In this document: positions 5,274 to 5,325 of the stretch, one piece after another
How the letters are laid out: each line of letters begins with the position of its first letter
Numbering within the stretch: the stretch's first letter is position 1
Assembly (NCBI GenBank): GCA_021160945.1
Contig: JAGHBQ010000090.1
Coordinates: forward strand, 1 to 5,325
Direction: 5' to 3'
Length of the DNA: 5,325 bases
From: Thermoplasmata archaeon
GTDB taxonomy: Archaea > Thermoplasmatota > Thermoplasmata > Thermoplasmatales > Aciduliprofundaceae
Notes under the pieces: generated by a model
Told to the model about the DNA's origin: nothing
Seen by the model: only the letters and a program-made list of their open reading frames with translations
Database searches by the model: none
Translations under genes and position numbers: made by a program

Positions 5274-5325
5274 TTTTTTGTTTGAATTACCAAGAGATGC
5301 CGTGCAGTCTTGTTTTATAAATTTA

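Noticed and set aside
5252..5325. Minus-strand open frame entering from the right edge and ending just upstream of the HU-like gene
   Set aside because: It runs through the A-tract and TATA region of the HU-like promoter, so it is most likely non-coding. The visible residues show no family.

Overview
The window looks archaeal, most likely from the Thermoplasmata or Aciduliprofundum/DHVE2-like euryarchaea. Three things point there. It carries a tungsten-type aldehyde:ferredoxin oxidoreductase. It carries an HU-family chromatin protein that closely resembles Thermoplasma HTa (I compared from memory, not by alignment). Its start regions have archaeal TATA boxes and GGTGA(T) ribosome binding sites, with heavy use of AGG/AGA and ATA codons and T-tract ends. 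The lineage is an inference; genus and species are not established.

Layout, left to right. Bases 1-87 are AT-rich sequence downstream of the first gene and hold its T-rich terminator. Bases 88-1968 (minus) encode a 626-residue aldehyde:ferredoxin oxidoreductase. It lies 53 nt downstream of a class I aminotransferase at 2022-3146 (minus), so the two may be cotranscribed, although the short gap contains a TATA-like element and a strong ribosome binding site for the second gene. A compact divergent promoter region of about 100 bp (3147-3255) separates them from an M32 metallocarboxypeptidase (3256-4749 region, plus, stop at 4744-4746). A 213-nt gap (4747-4959) follows, which no protein explains. 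It contains a well-formed TATA element, a T6 tract about 100 nt further on, and complementary segments between them, so it may encode a small RNA. The HTa/HU-like gene (4960-5229, minus) closes the window with its own promoter.

Function. The three large genes fit one route for amino acid and peptide fermentation. The M32 enzyme trims amino acids from peptide C termini, the aminotransferase converts amino acids to 2-oxoacids, and the tungsten enzyme oxidises aldehydes derived from 2-oxoacids to carboxylic acids while reducing ferredoxin. The individual enzyme families are well supported; the joint pathway is inferred from adjacency and the shared divergent promoter region. The HU-like protein is a chromosome-packaging protein and probably independent of that route.

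I found no mobile element, CRISPR array, tRNA or rRNA. The most unusual part is the 4771-4925 intergenic stretch.
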